A stretch of DNA of 64,000 nucleotides from Breoghania sp037026715 (GTDB lineage: Bacteria; Pseudomonadota; Alphaproteobacteria; Rhizobiales; Stappiaceae): contig NZ_JBANCG010000011.1 in assembly GCF_037026715.1 (NCBI RefSeq), positions 72,621 to 136,620 of the forward strand, in the 5' to 3' direction. The notes beneath the pieces are model-generated. The model was not told the DNA's origin, searched no databases, and saw only the letters and a list, made by a program, of their open reading frames with translations. Positions 1 through 8,111 of this stretch are shown one piece after another; the first letter of the stretch is position 1; the number at the start of each line of letters is the position of its first letter. Both the position numbers and the translations under genes were made by a program.

Positions 1-703
1 CCGGCGGCCCCACCTCGACCATGCGGCCATCGTCCATGAAGGCGACGCGGTCGCAGATCTCCCGAGCGAACCCCATCTCGTGGGTAACGACGATCATCGT
101 CATGCCGTCGGCAGCCAAGCCCTTCATCACGTCCAGCACCTCGCCGACGAGCTCGGGATCGAGCGCCGATGTCGGCTCGTCGAACAGCATCAGCTTGGGC
201 TGCATCGCCAGCGCCCGGGCAATCGCCACGCGCTGCTGCTGGCCGCCGGAAAGCTCCGACGGATAGGCCCCTTCCTTTTCGGCAAGCCCGACGCGATCGA
301 GCAACTGCCGCGCCCGTTCCCTGGCCTGCGCCGCCGGCTCGCGCTTCACCTGCACGGGCCCCTCGATGATGTTCTGCAGGGCGGTCATGTGACCGAACAG
401 GTTGAACCGCTGAAAGACCATGCCGATGGAGGCGCGGTTGATGGCGATTTCCGCGTCCGACAGTTCGTAGAGCTTATTGCCCTCGCGCCGGTAGCCGACC
501 GCCTCCCCGTCCACGGCGAGATAGCCGGCGCTGATCTTGGTCAGGTGGTTTATGCAGCGCAGGAACGTCGACTTGCCCGAGCCCGAAGGCCCGATCAGGC
601 TGACCACCTCGCCGCGATCGACGTGAAAATCGATGCCCTTGAGGATATCGAGCTGGCGAATGCGCTTCTCGACGCCGCGCGCCTCGACCATGTGAACGCT
701 CAT
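1..703 (-). CDS. Amino-acid ABC transporter ATP-binding protein (partial, C-terminus cut by window edge)
   Basis: ATPase of a polar amino acid importer (GlnQ/HisP family), working in the cytoplasm with the permease encoded just upstream. About 234 residues are present of a usual 240-260, so only the last few are missing. Walker A (GPSGSGKST), a Q-loop in VFQRFNLFGH, the signature LSGGQQQRVAIARAL, Walker B LMLFDEP and the H-loop histidine in VVTHEMGFA are all visible. Its ATG overlaps the permease stop by one base (TGATG), so the two are translationally coupled. The substrate cannot be read from the sequence. Confidence 0.93.
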   Translation of the reverse strand, partial: MSVHMVEARGVEKRIRQLDILKGIDFHVDRGEVVSLIGPSGSGKSTFLRCINHLTKISAGYLAVDGEAVGYRREGNKLYELSDAEIAINRASIGMVFQRFNLFGHMTALQNIIEGPVQVKREPAAQARERARQLLDRVGLAEKEGAYPSELSGGQQQRVAIARALAMQPKLMLFDEPTSALDPELVGEVLDVMKGLAADGMTMIVVTHEMGFAREICDRVAFMDDGRMVEVGPP

Positions 704-1632
704 CAGTGACCTCCCCCGACCGGACCGCCACCGTGGCGCCCCCGCGAATAGTGGCGCTCGATGCGGCCCTGGATGACGGTGAGAACGCTGGTCATGAACA
801 AGTACCAGCAGCAGCACACCAGCAGCAGCGGGATGACCTGGAAGTTGCGCGAATAGATCGCCTGGGCCGAATAGAGCAGATCCGACAGGGCAATGACGGA
901 GACGAGCGACGTCATCTTCAGCATGCCGATGGTTTCGTTACCGGTCGGCGGAATGATGAAGGGCATGGCCTGAGGCAGCACGATGCGGAGCATGGCGCGC
1001 AGGTGCGTCATGCCGATGGAGCGGGCCGCCTCCTCCTGGCCGCTGTCGACGGAGGAGATGCCCGCGCGCACGATCTCGGCCATGTAGGCCCCCTCGTTGA
1101 GAGAGAGCCCGAGGAAGGCGGCCACGAAGGGCGTCACGAGCACGTTCGTATCGATGCCGAAGAAGCGCGGACCGAACGGGATGCCGACGGAAAGATCGGG
1201 GAAAAGGGCTGCCAGATTGTACCAGAAGATGAGCTGCACCAGGATCGGCGTTCCCCGGAAGAACCAGATGTAGATCTTGGCGAAACCGGAGACGATCCAG
1301 AGGTTCGAACGCAGCATCACGGCAAGGACGACGCCAAGCACCACGCCGGTGACCATGCACAGCACGGTCAGGCCAAGCGTCATCGCAAGGCCGGACAGGA
1401 TGACGGGCGAAAACAGGTAACTGCCAACCAAGGCCCACTCGAAGCGCGGGTTGAAGACGATGCTCTCCAGAATCTGCAGAGCGATCAGGATGACGATCAG
1501 CGGCGGCAGGAAGCGCCATGCGGATCGGCGCGGCACCACCTCCAGATGCTCTGCGGTGGAAGGCGCATCCGCGGGAACTCCCGGGGACGCGCCAGACCGG
1601 CCCTCGACGTCTTTGGCGGGATCTGTCTGCAC
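703..1632 (-). CDS. Amino-acid ABC transporter permease
   Basis: Inner-membrane permease of the HisMQ/GlnP family, 309 residues, forming the channel for the receptor encoded at 1758-2690. A hydrophilic N-terminal extension of about 40 residues precedes the first membrane helix (PPLIVILIALQILESIVF). The typical EAA cytoplasmic loop that contacts the ATPase is readable as EEAARSIGMTHLRAMLRIVLPQA. The RGTPILVQL stretch is also typical of polar amino acid permeases. It lies between the receptor and ATPase genes on the same strand, giving a receptor-permease-ATPase order. Only one permease is seen, so it is probably a homodimer. Confidence 0.92.
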   Translation of the reverse strand: MQTDPAKDVEGRSGASPGVPADAPSTAEHLEVVPRRSAWRFLPPLIVILIALQILESIVFNPRFEWALVGSYLFSPVILSGLAMTLGLTVLCMVTGVVLGVVLAVMLRSNLWIVSGFAKIYIWFFRGTPILVQLIFWYNLAALFPDLSVGIPFGPRFFGIDTNVLVTPFVAAFLGLSLNEGAYMAEIVRAGISSVDSGQEEAARSIGMTHLRAMLRIVLPQAMPFIIPPTGNETIGMLKMTSLVSVIALSDLLYSAQAIYSRNFQVIPLLLVCCCWYLFMTSVLTVIQGRIERHYSRGRHGGGPVGGGH

Positions 1633-1757
1633 TGTGGGGTCTCTGATTATGGCTGCAGGCGGAACCGTACGGGACGGTCCCGGCGGGTGCAGATCTCCGG
1701 GACCGCGGCTGTCCGCGATCCCGGAAACGCATGCTCAGGCAGGATGGGTCGCAGGCG

Positions 1758-2690
1758 TCAGGGCTTCGGCTCCTCGATCGGCTTCTTGGTCGCCAGATTG
1801 ATGCCCGGCTCCTTCAGCGCGAGGAGGGAAATGTCCCACTTGGCCATGATCTTGTCGTAGACGCCTTCCTCGTGAACCGCCTTCAGCGCGGCAAGAAGAG
1901 CATTGGCCAGCGCCTCGTTGTCCTTCTTGACGACCATGCCGTTGTAGTACTTCGGCATGTAGGGGTTCTCGACGATGCGGATCGGCTCCGGTGCGCGCTT
2001 GCGGATTTCCTCGGACGCGGCGATGTCGTTCAGCACGAAGTCAACACGATGGGAATAAAGCGCCAGCAGCGTCGCGTCGCCGGAGGGATACTGGTTGACC
2101 GTGATCGGCTTCAGCCCCTTGGAGGTGCAGTGCGGCGTCATCACGTCGTTGACGACGTTCACGAAGTCGAAGCCTTGCTGGATCGCCACCGTCAGGCCGC
2201 ACAGGCTGTCGGGATCGGAGGTGATCGTCTTGTTCGTCTCAAGCGTGAAGACCGCGCCCGAGGCATAGGCGTCATCGATGAAGGTGACGCGTTCCTGACG
2301 CTCCGCATTGTCGGAAATGCACTCCGCCGCCATGTCGTAACGGCCGCTTTCCACGCCGGGGATGAGGCCCGCGAAATCGATCGATTTCACGTCATAGGTG
2401 ATACCGAGCTTTTCGGTCATCGCCTTCCACAGGTCCGGCTCGTAGCCGACGATGGTCTCGTTGTCGGCGGCGAAGTACTGGCACGGCGGATAGTGCGCGT
2501 CGGTGACGATGACGATCTTGCCGGCCTTCTGGATCTTCTCCGGCAGGAGCGCATTGAGGGTCTTGTCTGCCTTGAGGGCCGGAATGCCGGAACCGACGGT
2601 TTCTGCAGGCTCGTCCGCGAAGGCTGCGGAGCTGAGCGTCGCGACTGCCAGAGCGGCGGCTCCGGCAATGAGGCGAACTCCAGATTTCAT
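1758..2690 (-). CDS. Amino-acid ABC transporter substrate-binding protein
   Basis: Periplasmic receptor of SBP family 3, 310 residues, with a clear Sec signal peptide (MKSGVRLIAGAAALAVATLSSAAFA, cleavage after about residue 25). Family hallmarks are visible: VGYEPDLWKAMTEKLG near the N-terminus and SGRYDMAAECISDNAERQERVTF in the middle of lobe 2. It heads the operon and is separated from the permease by 125 bp, a usual arrangement that allows excess receptor. The ligand is unknown. The start is fixed by the signal peptide. Confidence 0.92.
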   Translation of the reverse strand: MKSGVRLIAGAAALAVATLSSAAFADEPAETVGSGIPALKADKTLNALLPEKIQKAGKIVIVTDAHYPPCQYFAADNETIVGYEPDLWKAMTEKLGITYDVKSIDFAGLIPGVESGRYDMAAECISDNAERQERVTFIDDAYASGAVFTLETNKTITSDPDSLCGLTVAIQQGFDFVNVVNDVMTPHCTSKGLKPITVNQYPSGDATLLALYSHRVDFVLNDIAASEEIRKRAPEPIRIVENPYMPKYYNGMVVKKDNEALANALLAALKAVHEEGVYDKIMAKWDISLLALKEPGINLATKKPIEEPKP

Positions 2691-3181
2691 GAAACTCTTC
2701 CCTCTGCACGGGTCTGGATTGGACAGCTTGAGATACTGCCTCCACTTTGTGTATAGACATATTAGGGAGTGTCAAGGCGATTTGGACGAAGAGTTAAGCC
2801 TGCTTACTATTTGGTCAGCGTGACTTATCATTGGGCTGACCATGGGGCAGATGCCGACCAAAGACTCGCACGGAGTTGCCATTACAACTGATTGTAATAT
2901 CTAATTTTAATGTGCTCAAATGGGGATTTGCAGTGGCGCTTGAAAACCCTGGGAAAGCGCTTTCAGCCGAAAAACTGCCGTCGCGGAATTAGGCACATGC
3001 CGGAACGGACAGCGCGTTCGCGATGAGCTGCCAGATGCAACTGACGCATTATTCATCACATGTTTGGCAGCAGAAGTCCGAGGCAAGAGCCCGCCGTTTG
3101 CCGCATGTGAAAGCGCCGGAGGCGGCAATTCCGCCCCCGGCGATATCGTGACGTGATCGATGCGGCACCGCCGGAAACGGA
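2691..3181. promoter_or_regulatory. Intergenic promoter region with a perfect 7-bp inverted repeat
   Basis: This 490-bp gap lacks a credible gene and should hold the promoter of the importer operon read leftwards. It contains the inverted repeat TGGTCAG (2812-2818) and CTGACCA (2836-2842), 17 bases apart, in an AT-richer stretch. That is the size of a dimeric operator, for example of a GntR- or LysR-type regulator, but the binding protein is unknown. The right end of the gap carries the hairpin listed separately. Confidence 0.35.
3114..3142 (-). terminator. Hairpin terminator of the amine oxidase gene
   Basis: CGCCGG-A-GGCGG, loop CAATT, then CCGCC-C-CCGGCG form an 11-bp stem with one internal mismatch. 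It lies about 40 bp past the stop codon of the amine oxidase gene on the minus strand. Read on that strand it is followed by CTTTC, so the U-tract is weak. It may also protect mRNA ends. Confidence 0.45.
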
Positions 3182-5083
3182 TTACCCGCCGATATGGCAG
3201 GCCTTCGCCCGGAAGGATGCGTTGCCCGGATCGATGCTCAGCGCGATGGCCGCGATGGCGCAGTAGGCCGATGCCACCGATCCCTCCTGCCAGCCGGGCC
3301 AATAGCTCCAGGTATCGCCCGCACAGAAAAACGGCAGATCGAGCGAAAAGGTGGTGATCTGCTCGTAGACGTCCGGCGTCTCCTTCGCCGTGTCGGATGC
3401 CCAGCCGCCCACCTGGTGCGGCATGTACTGCCACGCGATCGACATGCCGCGATCGACGTAAATGTCTTTCTCGTGGCCGGGATGGAGACGCCCGAGCCCG
3501 GTGATGGCTGTGCCGAGCCGCTTGGCCTGATCGAAAGCCGCGAAGGTGACAGCCCCCTCGCCGCGATTGTAGGCCCCGGTCAGCACGCCCGTATGCGCCG
3601 TGAAGTCTTCCGAGGGATACCAGATCTGGCCGATGATATCGTCGGTCCACGAGATTCCGCCGTAGATTTCGTCCTCCGTCTCCCAGAAGCGGGTCTTCCC
3701 CTGCCAGCCAACCTTGATCGCCGGGGTCCACAGATCCGGGGTCGGATCGTTCTTCCAGTGGCCGGTGACGGAGAACGCCTCCAGCCCGTCCAGAAACGGC
3801 TTCGGCAGATTGGCGGGGTCGAGAACTTCCTTGAGGAGAGACGGCGCCATGGTCGAAACACAGAAGTCAAAGGAAACCGCGTCATCGCTCCAGCTCATGC
3901 CCCGCCCCCCGCCCGCGAGCGTCACGGCGACCTGCCCGGGCTTCGCGGCCACGCCCTTGACCGTGGTGTTGAGGTAGACGAGGTCGCCCACCTTCGCCGC
4001 ACGGGCGCCGATATCGGGCACATCGAACATGAACGCGTCGCTTGCGATGTCCTGCAACAAAAGCTGCTGCCAGATCCGATCCATTCCGCCGACCGGCTGC
4101 ATCAGCGAGGGTTGCCAGTCGATATTGTAGCCGTTGAAGAGGAACGACCCGGGCGACAGCTCCGGATTGGCCGCCGGATCGCCGATGAACCCTGAATCGA
4201 GGATCGACTGCATCCCGATGCGATCGCGCAACGCTCCGGCATCGCGCCAGCCGCCGGGAATGTCGCTGTAACCGATGCGCGAGGAGGTCGCGTCGATCCG
4301 CAGGACGCACGGATCGGCAGGGTCCAGCCGCTTCAGATCACCGAAAACCTGCTGCAGTTCGGCCAGTTGCCTGGCCGTGTTGCCACCGAGCTTGCAGGCT
4401 TCCATGTTGATGCGCGCGGCCATCTCCGCCATCTCGGAAAACAGGCTGTAGGTCACCTGCCCCATCGCGACAGGCTTCCCGCCATTGAACCTGTCGCTCT
4501 GCATCAGGTTCGACATGGACTGGAAGAAATAGGGCTCCAGCGCCACATCGATTTCCTGACAAAGCGCTATCAGGTTGACATGGTTGGAGGGAATGCGGCC
4601 GGGGCCGGCGTTGAGGAAAAGTTCCACCGGCTCGCCGTCGTAGCTCCCCGCCTGCCAGGCATCGTCCATGAAGCGGCAGACCTGCTCTTCCGGCACCGGA
4701 CTGTCGTCGCGTTCCCGGTAGCGGTCGGCATACATGGCAGGAAACAGGCGATCGGGGTTGTATTTGTCGAACCACCAGTCTCGATAGCGGTCGTCCGCCG
4801 GCCGTGCGGTGAGACTGCGGCCGCCGTACCGGCTATCGGCCTCGAACACGGCAACCTTGAAGCCGGCATTGGCAAGCACGTAGGCCGTGGTCAGACCGGC
4901 GACACCCGCTCCCAGGATGGCCACGGACCGCCCCGCGCCGAAGCCCGGCGGCAGATCGGGTCGCGATGTCTGGTAGGCGGCATGCGCCGGCTTCAGTCCC
5001 GAAAACAGGGAGGGCGCAGCCACCCCGCCCCCAATGACCGAAAGACCGCGCAAGAATTCACGGCGAGAAAACCCGCTATTCAT
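3182..5083 (-). CDS. Tat-exported FAD-dependent amine/amino-acid oxidase
   Basis: Flavoprotein of the monoamine oxidase / L-amino-acid oxidase family, 633 residues, probably oxidising an amine or amino acid in the periplasm with release of ammonia. The N-terminus has a twin-arginine signal (FSRREFLRGLSVIGGG, residues 5-20) followed by AHA-type cleavage. The FAD dinucleotide-binding motif is AILGAGVAGLTTAYVLANAG, followed about 20 residues later by the second conserved element YGGRS. A C-terminal flavin-contact motif, SYWPGWQEGSVASAYCA, is also present. The gene stands alone between two large gaps. The substrate is not deducible. Confidence 0.85.
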   Translation of the reverse strand: MNSGFSRREFLRGLSVIGGGVAAPSLFSGLKPAHAAYQTSRPDLPPGFGAGRSVAILGAGVAGLTTAYVLANAGFKVAVFEADSRYGGRSLTARPADDRYRDWWFDKYNPDRLFPAMYADRYRERDDSPVPEEQVCRFMDDAWQAGSYDGEPVELFLNAGPGRIPSNHVNLIALCQEIDVALEPYFFQSMSNLMQSDRFNGGKPVAMGQVTYSLFSEMAEMAARINMEACKLGGNTARQLAELQQVFGDLKRLDPADPCVLRIDATSSRIGYSDIPGGWRDAGALRDRIGMQSILDSGFIGDPAANPELSPGSFLFNGYNIDWQPSLMQPVGGMDRIWQQLLLQDIASDAFMFDVPDIGARAAKVGDLVYLNTTVKGVAAKPGQVAVTLAGGGRGMSWSDDAVSFDFCVSTMAPSLLKEVLDPANLPKPFLDGLEAFSVTGHWKNDPTPDLWTPAIKVGWQGKTRFWETEDEIYGGISWTDDIIGQIWYPSEDFTAHTGVLTGAYNRGEGAVTFAAFDQAKRLGTAITGLGRLHPGHEKDIYVDRGMSIAWQYMPHQVGGWASDTAKETPDVYEQITTFSLDLPFFCAGDTWSYWPGWQEGSVASAYCAIAAIALSIDPGNASFRAKACHIGG

Positions 5084-5577
5084 GTCAAATCCTCCATTAA
5101 AAAATCACTTAATACGCTCGGAATATCTTCTTCGCGTCTAAACACGAAAACAATCCGTTCTTCACCTGACATGCAGGAGTAAATTCAAAGTATTCATCAA
5201 TTTTCGGAGAAAGACGCCGGGCGAGCGCCGCGCTGAACAAGCCGCAGCGACCGCTCACCCGCGACATCGAAAACATATCAATTTATGATCTGATGTAATT
5301 CGTCCCGGCCAAGTCCCGGAAGCACGGCACCACCGCCGCACCAACCGAATGGCTATGGATCGACGGAAGCGACCCGCTTGCCCGGACGGCCCCGCCGCCC
5401 GGCTTTCCAACCGGCCCACACGCACGATATTGTTTTGGTGTGATTTCCATCAACCAAGCAAACCGGACCGGTCGATGGGAAGGTGGCGCACCCGACGGGT
5501 GATGATGAGAACTCTATCTACGCTACAGCCCTCCTTTGATCCGGGCGCTGATGGCCGAGGTTGGCTATCGCCCCTCA
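5084..5577. other. Intergenic region with AT-rich promoter stretch
   Basis: No gene is supported here. Bases 5095-5290 are AT-richer than the surroundings and probably contain the promoter of the amine oxidase gene read leftwards. The right part holds the 17-bp duplicate of the tRNA-like 3' end described separately at 5483-5499. Confidence 0.4.
5483..5499 (-). repeat. 17-bp duplicate of the 3' end of the tRNA-like gene (possible att site)
   Basis: GTGGCGCACCCGACGGG occurs here and again at 7673-7689 in the same orientation. In the right-hand copy these bases are the CCA end, the acceptor strand and the 3' T-stem strand of the tRNA-like gene. A short copy of a tRNA 3' end beyond an inserted segment is the usual trace of site-specific integration. 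The bracketed 2.2 kb carries the PhlG-like hydrolase and its LysR regulator. There is no integrase in the segment, and a chance match is not excluded. Confidence 0.4.
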
Positions 5578-6585
5578 TTACCCGAATGCGTGATGAATGC
5601 CGGGCAGAATCCGCGCGAGATGGTTGAACTCGGTCATGTCGTGAACCGACATTTCATAGGCCGTCGATTCTGCAACCTGCTCGTTGAAACCAATCTTTTG
5701 CAGCATAGCCGGAGCCTTTTCCGCATTGGCGAACCGCGCCATGTCCGCATGGGCTCCGATCCAGTATCGGCTCAGCAGTTCCATGCCGGCACTTGTGTCA
5801 CGGGCAATATGGACCATCAGCGTGAAGGGTATATCGGGCGCCGGCGTCGCATAGCACACGGCACTGGCGCTGGCGGTGAAGCCTTCTCGCGCCAGGGCCT
5901 GGGCGTCGAAGCCGAGCGTCGCCGGATCGGAGAAATGGATGATGGCGTCGAGACGGCTGGGTCCGATCCATTCCTGGATGCGATTGGGATTATTGAAGAA
6001 CCGCTTCTCGTAGCTAAGCGATGTATCTTTCAGGCGACCAGGGTCGGCAACGCTGGTGTCGATATGCGCCTGAGGGAACCAGAGCATGTAGCGCTCCTTT
6101 TCGAGGGGATGCCAGGTGAACCACCACTTGAACATGTCGGTGGTGACGCCGGGCATGACGATGCGGCTTTGCGCATAGGCCATCTGGCCACCAAGAACGG
6201 CATAGCCGTTGTCTTTGGTCTTGAAGGACGGGTCGATCAGGCGGTTGAGGTTCTGCGCGCTCGGCGTGGGCACCTCGCCGGGGTCGAGCGGTCCGTACTG
6301 GACGGCCTTCGCCGACGCCGAGGGGACAGAGAGATCCGTGTCGAGATAGGGCGCATAAGGGGTCGCGCCCACAGCCTGCTCATTGGCAGTGCGCTGCTTC
6401 TGGCATTCCAGGGATAGGTATGTGACAGCGCTCCAGTCCCCGTAGGCGTCGCGATGCGCTGTGGGGTCGGCGGCGGACGTCGCCTGCGCCGGGTCGGAAT
6501 GGGACAGGATAGCGGCAGACGAGGTTCCGACGATTGCAGCTGGGGCGCTTTTTAAAAGCGTGCGACGGGACAGCGTACGGGTCAT
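5578..6585 (-). CDS. Tat-exported PhlG-like (DAPG/phloretin hydrolase family) protein
   Basis: 335 residues. PhlG and phloretin hydrolase are zinc enzymes that cleave a C-C bond between an acyl group and a phenolic ring. Family-like features are the aromatic block WWFTWHPLEKERYMLWFPQAH (residues about 154-174) and the C-terminal HDMTE (His315, Glu319), which fit the H-E / HxxxE zinc ligand pattern. A twin-arginine signal (SRRTLLKSAPA, residues 6-16) exports it, which is unusual because PhlG itself is cytoplasmic. It is divergent from a LysR gene with only about 80 bp between, suggesting that this regulator controls it. The substrate is unknown, presumably an acylated aromatic. Confidence 0.72.
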   Translation of the reverse strand: MTRTLSRRTLLKSAPAAIVGTSSAAILSHSDPAQATSAADPTAHRDAYGDWSAVTYLSLECQKQRTANEQAVGATPYAPYLDTDLSVPSASAKAVQYGPLDPGEVPTPSAQNLNRLIDPSFKTKDNGYAVLGGQMAYAQSRIVMPGVTTDMFKWWFTWHPLEKERYMLWFPQAHIDTSVADPGRLKDTSLSYEKRFFNNPNRIQEWIGPSRLDAIIHFSDPATLGFDAQALAREGFTASASAVCYATPAPDIPFTLMVHIARDTSAGMELLSRYWIGAHADMARFANAEKAPAMLQKIGFNEQVAESTAYEMSVHDMTEFNHLARILPGIHHAFG

Positions 6586-6663
6586 GGCGAACTCCTTGGC
6601 GAAAATTCGATGCTTGACCCTGAAACTACGCCATGCTCCTCATTGATCAAATCGATCTGGGGA

Positions 6664-7602
6664 ATGATGGAAATCGATGTGACTGATATCTCAAACATTG
6701 ATCTCAACTTGCTGATCTCGATGGAAGCCCTCCTGGAGGAAAAGAATGTGTCGCGCGCGGCGCGGCGCCTTTCTCTCGGTCAGCCCGCCATGAGCCATAA
6801 TCTGGCGCGTCTTCGGCGCTTGCTGGGGGACGAATTGCTGGTACGAAGCGCAGGCGGCATGGCGCCGACGGCGAAGGCCATCAGTCTCGAAGTCGAACTT
6901 CGCGCGACCATGCGGAAGATACGCATGCTGTTTGAGGAGCAAATGCCTTTTGACCCTTCAACAGCGCAAATGTCCTTTCGACTGGGCGTAACCGACAGCG
7001 CCGAAGCAATCCTCATTCCCGCGGTCTCAGCCTTGTTGCTTGAAAAGGCGCCCGGCGTCACGCTCAAGTTGATCCCCTTAGACGGGGTCGATGTCGCCGA
7101 TAGTCTGGAGATGGGCGTCTTCGATCTCGCAATCGGCACCTTCGCCGGGGGAAGAAGCTACCACAAGCAACGCGTGATCTATCACGAAGGGTATCATACG
7201 GTTTTCAATGCCGCCCTGGTCGCCATCGGTGAAGCGATGACGCTTGATGACTTCGGGCGTTATCCTATGGTAGTGGTCGAGGGACCGGACGGAGACGCAA
7301 TTCGCGACGCGTTGGGACGTCTGGATGTGTGCCCGCATATCGCTTTGCGAACGCCCCATCTGCTGACGGTGCCTTCTATCGTTTCCCAAGCGCCTATGAT
7401 CGCCACCGTCCACACACAGGTGGCGGAACGTTTCGCCGAGCATTTCGACCTGTCCGTCAGGCCGCTTCCGGAAGAACTCGGCCTTGCACCCGCAAAGCTG
7501 ATGCTGATGTGGCATGCGGCAAGCGACAAAGCCCCTGCACACCGCTTCTTGCGCGATGTCGTCGTCGAAGGGCTCCGATGTCTGCGTAGGGGGAAACTAT
7601 AG
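6664..7602 (+). CDS. LysR-family transcriptional regulator
   Basis: Regulator of the NodD-like LysR branch. The helix-turn-helix occupies residues about 8-65 (NLLISMEALLEEKNVSRAARRLSLGQPAMSHNLARLR), followed by a ligand-binding domain. An upstream ATG at 6610 is in frame, but the conserved domain begins just after the double ATG at 6664/6667, which has TGGGGA just before it, so the later start is preferred (312-313 residues). It is divergent from the PhlG-like hydrolase, the classic LysR-target layout, and probably senses the hydrolase substrate or product. Confidence 0.85.
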   Translation: MMEIDVTDISNIDLNLLISMEALLEEKNVSRAARRLSLGQPAMSHNLARLRRLLGDELLVRSAGGMAPTAKAISLEVELRATMRKIRMLFEEQMPFDPSTAQMSFRLGVTDSAEAILIPAVSALLLEKAPGVTLKLIPLDGVDVADSLEMGVFDLAIGTFAGGRSYHKQRVIYHEGYHTVFNAALVAIGEAMTLDDFGRYPMVVVEGPDGDAIRDALGRLDVCPHIALRTPHLLTVPSIVSQAPMIATVHTQVAERFAEHFDLSVRPLPEELGLAPAKLMLMWHAASDKAPAHRFLRDVVVEGLRCLRRGKL

Positions 7603-7672
7603 GCTCCCGCTTTCGCGTTTTTTCCGCTTCCTGCGAAACTGGTTCCGATACCGCGGCGCTGGTAAAGAGAAA
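7603..7672. other. Short spacer after the LysR gene
   Basis: 70 bp between the LysR stop and the tRNA-like 3' end. CGC-TTTC-GCG followed by six T (around 7608-7621) is a minimal hairpin plus T-tract that could end LysR transcription. The stem is too short for a confident terminator call. Confidence 0.2.
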
Positions 7673-7673
7673 G

Positions 7674-7859
7674 TGGCGCACCCGACGGGACTCGAACCCG
7701 TATCCTCCGGCCCCCAATGCCGGTGCTTTAGGGCCGCCTGGGCTCCAGTCCTCCACTCCAGCGATCCGTCAATAGCGATGCCCTGAGAACCATCGATTTC
7801 TCGGCCGGAGTTTCTGAACCTTCTGCCGGGGCCGCCTCCTCCCATTAAGCCACAGGTGC
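7674..7859 (-). ncRNA. tRNA-like RNA with a 118-nt D-loop (UGG anticodon)
   Basis: A full cloverleaf can be drawn on the minus strand. Acceptor GCACCTG (7859-7853) pairs with CGGGTGC (7684-7678), one G-U included. D-stem GCTT (7850-7847) pairs with AAGC (7728-7725). Anticodon stem CCGGC/GCCGG flanks the loop ATTGGGG with anticodon UGG. The variable loop is AGGAT. T-stem ACGGG/CCCGT flanks TTCGAGT, followed by discriminator G and encoded CCA. The D-loop is 118 nt instead of 7-12 and contains stems of its own (for example GAGAA/TTCTC). G1-C72 and G73 differ from the bacterial tRNA-Pro identity elements (C1-G72, A73), so charging by ProRS is doubtful. It lies downstream of the adenylation gene on the same strand. 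Alternatives are a disrupted tRNA pseudogene or another structured RNA. Confidence 0.6.
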
Positions 7860-7870
7860 AAACTGTGAAC

Positions 7871-7893
7871 GGCCCCGAAACCATCGCGGGGCC
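7871..7893 (-). other. Hairpin just upstream of the tRNA-like gene
   Basis: GGCCCCG (7871-7877) and CGGGGCC (7887-7893) form a perfect 7-bp stem with a 9-base loop, 12 bases before the predicted mature 5' end of the tRNA-like RNA. It could be part of its precursor, or end transcription from the adenylation gene at 8112. There is no clear U-tract. The remaining gap to 8111 shows no gene. Confidence 0.4.
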
Positions 7894-8111
7894 ATCTCGA
7901 AAATCACTGAAAAAGACTACCACATTCCGTAACGCGATGCTCGCACTTTCGCATGAATCAGATCTTGATTTCTCGCTCACAAACCGTTGATCCGATTGGC
8001 ATTCGGCAATGCTCAGCCGCCGACGCACCGTGCCCTAGCCGAACCTCTTCAGCCCAGCGCCAGCCGCCTCGCGCAAAGGTCAATTCGCTCAGTTCTGTCC
8101 AGCCCGCTCCG

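Noticed and set aside
2916..3731. 271-residue minus-strand ORF
   Set aside because: It overlaps the amine oxidase in another frame and has no domain; a shadow.
7729..7846. Repeat AGGCGGCCC on both sides of the D-loop insert as a target-site duplication of a mobile element
   Set aside because: The 9-bp repeat exists, but removing one copy with the insert still leaves an oversized loop, and no transposon ends are seen.
7674..7859. Interpretation as tmRNA or as a tRNA with a group I intron
   Set aside because: The extra sequence is in the D-loop, not in the anticodon arm; no tag reading frame or group I core elements are seen, and the order of parts does not fit a permuted tmRNA.
7597..8028. 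143-residue minus-strand ORF over the tRNA-like gene
   Set aside because: It reads straight through the tRNA-like RNA and its hairpin, has no domain and no ribosome site. Such frames over RNA genes are artefacts.
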